Assembly (NCBI GenBank): GCA_034420495.1 | Contig: DAOULG010000086.1 | Coordinates: 1 to 16,519 of the forward strand | Length of the DNA stretch: 16,519 nt | Direction of reading: 5' to 3' | Source of the DNA: VYDC01 sp034420495 | Lineage (GTDB): Bacteria; Chloroflexota; Dehalococcoidia; UBA2979 | Shown here: in pieces, positions 14,115-16,519 of the stretch | Layout of the letters: every line of letters begins with the position of its first letter | Numbering within the stretch: the first letter of the stretch is position 1 | Made by a program: the position numbers and the translations under genes | Notes under the pieces: generated by a model | The model's input: only the letters and a program-made list of their open reading frames with translations | What the model was told of the DNA's origin: nothing | Databases searched by the model: none

Positions 14115-15410
14115 CTACGGCAGCGGGAGCCCCGGTGCCGGGTGCTCTGCGCAGATCTCGGAGACCTCGCCGCGGACCCGCGCGGCGAGACGCTCGTCGG
14201 CGGGCGCCTCCAGGACGGAGGCGATCAGCTCGCCGACGCGGCTCATCTCCTGGGGCCCGAGGCCCCGCGACGTGAGCGCCGGGGTGCCGATGCGCAGGCC
14301 CGAGGTGACTGCGGGGGGGAGCGGATCGTAGGGGATCGCGTTCTTGTTGACGATGATGCCGCAGCGATCGAGCGCGCTCTCGGCCTCCTGGCCGGTCAGT
14401 CCCTTGGGGCGCACGTCGACCAGGATGAGGTGGTTGTCGGTGCCGCCCGAGACGAGGCGCAGCCCCGCGGAGGAGAGGGTCTCGGCGAGCGCGCGCGCGT
14501 TCTCCACCGTCTGGTGCTGATAGGCGCTGAACTGGGGCGTCGCCGCCTCCCCGAACGCGACCGCCTTCCCGGCCACGACGTGCATCAGCGGGCCACCCTG
14601 GTGCCCCGGGAAGACGCCGCGGTCGACGCGGCGCTGCAGCTCCCGCTCGCAGAGGATGAGTCCGCCGCGCGGACCGCGGAGCGTCTTGTGCGTGGAGCTG
14701 GTCAGCACCTGCGCGTGACCCGCCGGCGAGGGATGTGCGCCCGCGGCGACGAGCCCGGCGATATGTGCCATGTCGGCCATCAGCACGGCGCTCACCTCGT
14801 CGGCGATCTCCCGTGCGCGCGCGAAGTCGATGACGCGCGGGTAGGCCGTCGCCCCCACCACCACGATCTTCGGGCGCAGCTCCAGGGCTGCGCGGCGCAT
14901 CTCCTCGTAGTCGATCGTCTCGCTCTCGCGGTCGACGCCGTAGGAGCCGAAACGATAGAGCTTGCCCGAGGCGTTGACATGGTGGCCGTGCGTGAGGTGG
15001 CCGCCCTGGTCGAGCGCCATCCCGAGCACCGGGTCGCCGGCGTCGAGCAGGCCCTCGTAGACGGCGAGGTTCGCCTGCGCCCCCGAGTGGGGCTGCACGT
15101 TCGCGTGCTCCATGCCGAAGAGCGCCTTCGCACGGTCGCGCGCAAGCGTCTCCACCTCGTCGACGAACTGGCAGCCGCCGTAGTAGCGGCGTCCCGGGTA
15201 GCCCTCCGCATACTTGTTGGTGAGGACGCTCCCGACCGCCTCCAGCACGGCCCGCGAGGTGAAGTTCTCCGAGGCGATCATCTCGAGGGTCGTCCGCTGG
15301 CGCTCCTCTTCGCGGGAGATCGCCTGCGCCACCGCCGGGTCGGCATCGACGAGCGCCGGCTCGCGCGGAGCATCCCTCCCCCGGACCTGCTGGCTCGACG
15401 TGGCTGTCAT
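14115..15410 (-). CDS. glyA: Serine hydroxymethyltransferase
   Basis: SHMT, 431 residues, a PLP enzyme that interconverts serine and glycine while charging tetrahydrofolate with a one-carbon unit. Recognisable signatures are LEMIASENFTSRAVLEAVGS (42-61), NKYAEGYPGRRYYGGCQFVD, the HSGAQAN loop, MADMAHIAGLVAAG (211-224) and the PLP-lysine motif SSTHKTLRGPRGG with K242. It ends with the usual C-terminal domain. The N-terminus has about 20 extra polar residues relative to the E. coli protein. The ATG at 15410 has GAGGG (about 15417-15422) upstream. It is divergent from moaX across 209 bases with a large inverted repeat. The stop is TAG. The folate link to folE is metabolic; the genes are not adjacent. 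Confidence 0.97.
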   Translation of the reverse strand: MTATSSQQVRGRDAPREPALVDADPAVAQAISREEERQRTTLEMIASENFTSRAVLEAVGSVLTNKYAEGYPGRRYYGGCQFVDEVETLARDRAKALFGMEHANVQPHSGAQANLAVYEGLLDAGDPVLGMALDQGGHLTHGHHVNASGKLYRFGSYGVDRESETIDYEEMRRAALELRPKIVVVGATAYPRVIDFARAREIADEVSAVLMADMAHIAGLVAAGAHPSPAGHAQVLTSSTHKTLRGPRGGLILCERELQRRVDRGVFPGHQGGPLMHVVAGKAVAFGEAATPQFSAYQHQTVENARALAETLSSAGLRLVSGGTDNHLILVDVRPKGLTGQEAESALDRCGIIVNKNAIPYDPLPPAVTSGLRIGTPALTSRGLGPQEMSRVGELIASVLEAPADERLAARVRGEVSEICAEHPAPGLPLP

Positions 15411-15502
15411 GCGATCACCCTCATCCCGACCCCGGCGCCGGCCCGGTCACCCCCCAGCGCCCCTACCCAACACGGTACCGCAGCGCGGCGTCGCGGTCCG
15501 CT

Positions 15503-15543
15503 CCGCGGGGGGCGCCGCGGGTCGCTGCGGCGGCTCCCCGCGG
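15503..15543. repeat. Large imperfect inverted repeat between glyA and moaX
   Basis: CCGCGGGG (15503-15510) pairs with CCCCGCGG (15536-15543), and inside it CGCCGC (15513-15518) pairs with GCGGCG (15527-15532), giving 14 bp in two blocks around an 8-base loop. It lies midway in the divergent gap, in the glyA leader region and upstream of the moaX -10 box. It could be a shared operator or an RNA leader structure; no known riboswitch was recognised. Confidence 0.5.
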
Positions 15544-15589
15544 GCCGCCGGTTGCGCAGGGCACGCGCGGCCCCGGGCCCACGCGCTCC

Positions 15590-15595
15590 TATACT
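15590..15595 (+). promoter_or_regulatory. -10 box for moaX
   Basis: TATACT matches 5 of 6 TATAAT positions, 24 bases before the moaX GTG, in otherwise AT-poor DNA. No good -35 box is seen at the expected distance. The leader would be under 20 bases, just enough for the GGGAGGG ribosome binding site at about 15608-15614. Confidence 0.5.
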
Positions 15596-15619
15596 GGAGG
15601 AGGGTGCCGGGAGGGACGA

Positions 15620-16321
15620 GTGCAGGTCACGATCCGCCTCTTCGCCGCGCTGCGCGAGGTCGCGGGGGCCGAGCTGATCGAGGCCTTCGAGGGGACGACG
15701 GTCCCGCTCGACGAGCTGCGGGCCCGACTGGCGGAACGCCACCCCGCGCTCGCGCCGCATCTGGACGGGGTCGCGATCGCGGTCAACGAGGAATACGCGC
15801 GGGGCGCGGCGACCCTCCTCCACGACGGCGACCGCGTCGCCCTCATCCCTCCCGTCGCCGGCGGCGGCCGGGAGATCTCGGCGGCCCCGGTGCTGGTGAC
15901 TCCGGAGCCCCTCGACGCCTCCTCGCTCCGGGAGCTCGTCCGGAGCGACGCCTCCGGGGCGGTCGTGATCTTCGAGGGGATCGTCCGCGATCACCACGAG
16001 GGGCGTGCCGTCGAGCGGCTGGAGTACGAGTCGTACCGGGAGATGGCCGAGCACGAGATCGCCCGCGTCGTCGCGGAGGTGCGCCGCGAGGCCGAGGAGG
16101 CCGGGTGCCCGCTGCACGGCGTCGCCGTGCACCACCGGATCGGCATGCTGCAGGTCGGCGAGGTCGCCATCGTGGCGGCGGTCTCGGCAGCACACCGCGA
16201 GGAGGCGTTCCGGGCGGCGTCCCGCCTCGTCGACCGCGTCAAGGAGCGAGCGCCGATCTGGAAGCGGGAGTGGGGGCCCGACGGGGGCGTCTGGCAGCCG
16301 GGCGTCCCCGTCCGCGGCTAG
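15620..16321 (+). CDS. moaX: MoaD-MoaE fusion, molybdopterin synthase (MoaX-type)
   Basis: The only plus-strand gene, 233 residues. Residues 1-82 are a ubiquitin-like MoaD (VTIRLFAALREVAG at the start, ending IPPVAGG at 76-82). Residues about 88-230 are MoaE, with FEGIVRDHHEG, His192/Arg193, Lys208 and Lys215 (DRVKERAPIWKRE) matching H103, R104, K119 and K126 of E. coli MoaE. Together they convert cyclic pyranopterin monophosphate to molybdopterin. In free MoaD the GG is the extreme C-terminus and carries the thiocarboxylate; here it is internal, so cleavage after Gly82 is expected, as reported for MoaX of Mycobacterium tuberculosis. The GTG start has GGGAGGG upstream; the stop is TAG. No other moa gene is nearby. 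Confidence 0.95.
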   Translation: MQVTIRLFAALREVAGAELIEAFEGTTVPLDELRARLAERHPALAPHLDGVAIAVNEEYARGAATLLHDGDRVALIPPVAGGGREISAAPVLVTPEPLDASSLRELVRSDASGAVVIFEGIVRDHHEGRAVERLEYESYREMAEHEIARVVAEVRREAEEAGCPLHGVAVHHRIGMLQVGEVAIVAAVSAAHREEAFRAASRLVDRVKERAPIWKREWGPDGGVWQPGVPVRG

Positions 16322-16336
16322 GCGCGACGCCGTCGC

Positions 16337-16519
16337 TCAGCCGACGCCGCCCACGCGGTAGTCGGGAGCCACGATCTCGTAGTTCGTGGCGACCTGCAGG
16401 TCGGAGAGCCGCGAGCGGATGCGCGGCTCCAGGTCGTCATTCTCCCGCGCGGCGCCGGCGCGCGGCGCCGCGCGGCGGCCGCGGCCGCGGCGCGGCTCGG
16501 CGGTCGGCGCCGGGGCGTC
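16337..16519 (-). CDS. Unidentified protein, C-terminal 60 residues (cut by window edge)
   Basis: An open frame enters from the right edge and ends at TGA (16337-16339), 15 bases from the convergent moaX stop. The visible part starts with an Arg/Gly/Ala/Pro-rich low-complexity stretch (about 25 residues) and then a more normal tail, ENDDLEPRIRSRLSDLQ, VATNYEIVAPDYRVGGVG. I do not recognise the family. The non-repetitive, mixed-composition tail and sensible stop position suggest a real gene rather than a shadow, but most of it is outside the window. Confidence 0.6.
   Translation of the reverse strand, partial: DAPAPTAEPRRGRGRRAAPRAGAARENDDLEPRIRSRLSDLQVATNYEIVAPDYRVGGVG

Noticed and set aside
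12727..15677. Two long plus-strand open frames opposite the acyl-CoA dehydrogenase and glyA
   Set aside because: Both are antisense to strongly conserved enzymes and have shadow-like composition.
15407..16195. Minus-strand open frame opposite moaX
   Set aside because: The moaX frame has full MoaD and MoaE signatures and a ribosome binding site; the antisense frame has none.
16322..16336. Terminator between the convergent stops of moaX and the edge gene
   Set aside because: Only a 5-bp GCGAC/GTCGC inverted repeat spans the gap, with no U-tract on either strand.

Overview
The window is a very GC-rich bacterial chromosome segment made of housekeeping genes. Almost everything is on the minus strand, and GTG starts slightly outnumber ATG. 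The likely source is a Chloroflexota (Dehalococcoidia-like) bacterium or another deep GC-rich lineage. This is inference: ribosomal protein S12 has an insert of about 15 residues that I associate with Chloroflexota, and the acyl-CoA dehydrogenase is of a type common there. No mobile element, CRISPR array, tRNA, rRNA or phage gene was seen.

Layout from right to left, following minus-strand transcription: a partial unidentified gene (16337-16519); a plus-strand moaX (MoaD-MoaE fusion, 15620-16321) divergent from glyA (14115-15410); an acyl-CoA dehydrogenase (12751-13977); a clear sigma-70-like promoter and the rpsF-ssb-rpsR block (10932-12508); a membrane-anchored parvulin-like foldase (9875-10870); hom (8559-9875), a coiled-coil gene of unknown function (7462-8562) and thrC (6377-7465), coupled by overlapping stop/start codons; folE (5677-6279); a GT4 glycosyltransferase and a PIG-L deacetylase (3563-5669); and a textbook promoter followed by the str operon rpsL-rpsG-fusA-tuf, with tuf cut by the window edge.

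Functionally the segment joins translation (S12, S7, EF-G, EF-Tu, S6, S18), one-carbon and amino-acid metabolism (SHMT, homoserine dehydrogenase, threonine synthase), pterin and molybdopterin synthesis (FolE, MoaX), and a two-gene sugar-conjugate module resembling the first two steps of mycothiol or bacillithiol synthesis.

The points most worth a second look are: an in-frame TAG in the middle of an otherwise intact ssb; an acidic, Ala/Pro-rich extension of about 130 residues on S6; a coiled-coil protein translationally locked between hom and thrC; the MshA/MshB-like pair; and several intergenic inverted repeats. No clear undescribed defence or mobile system is present.
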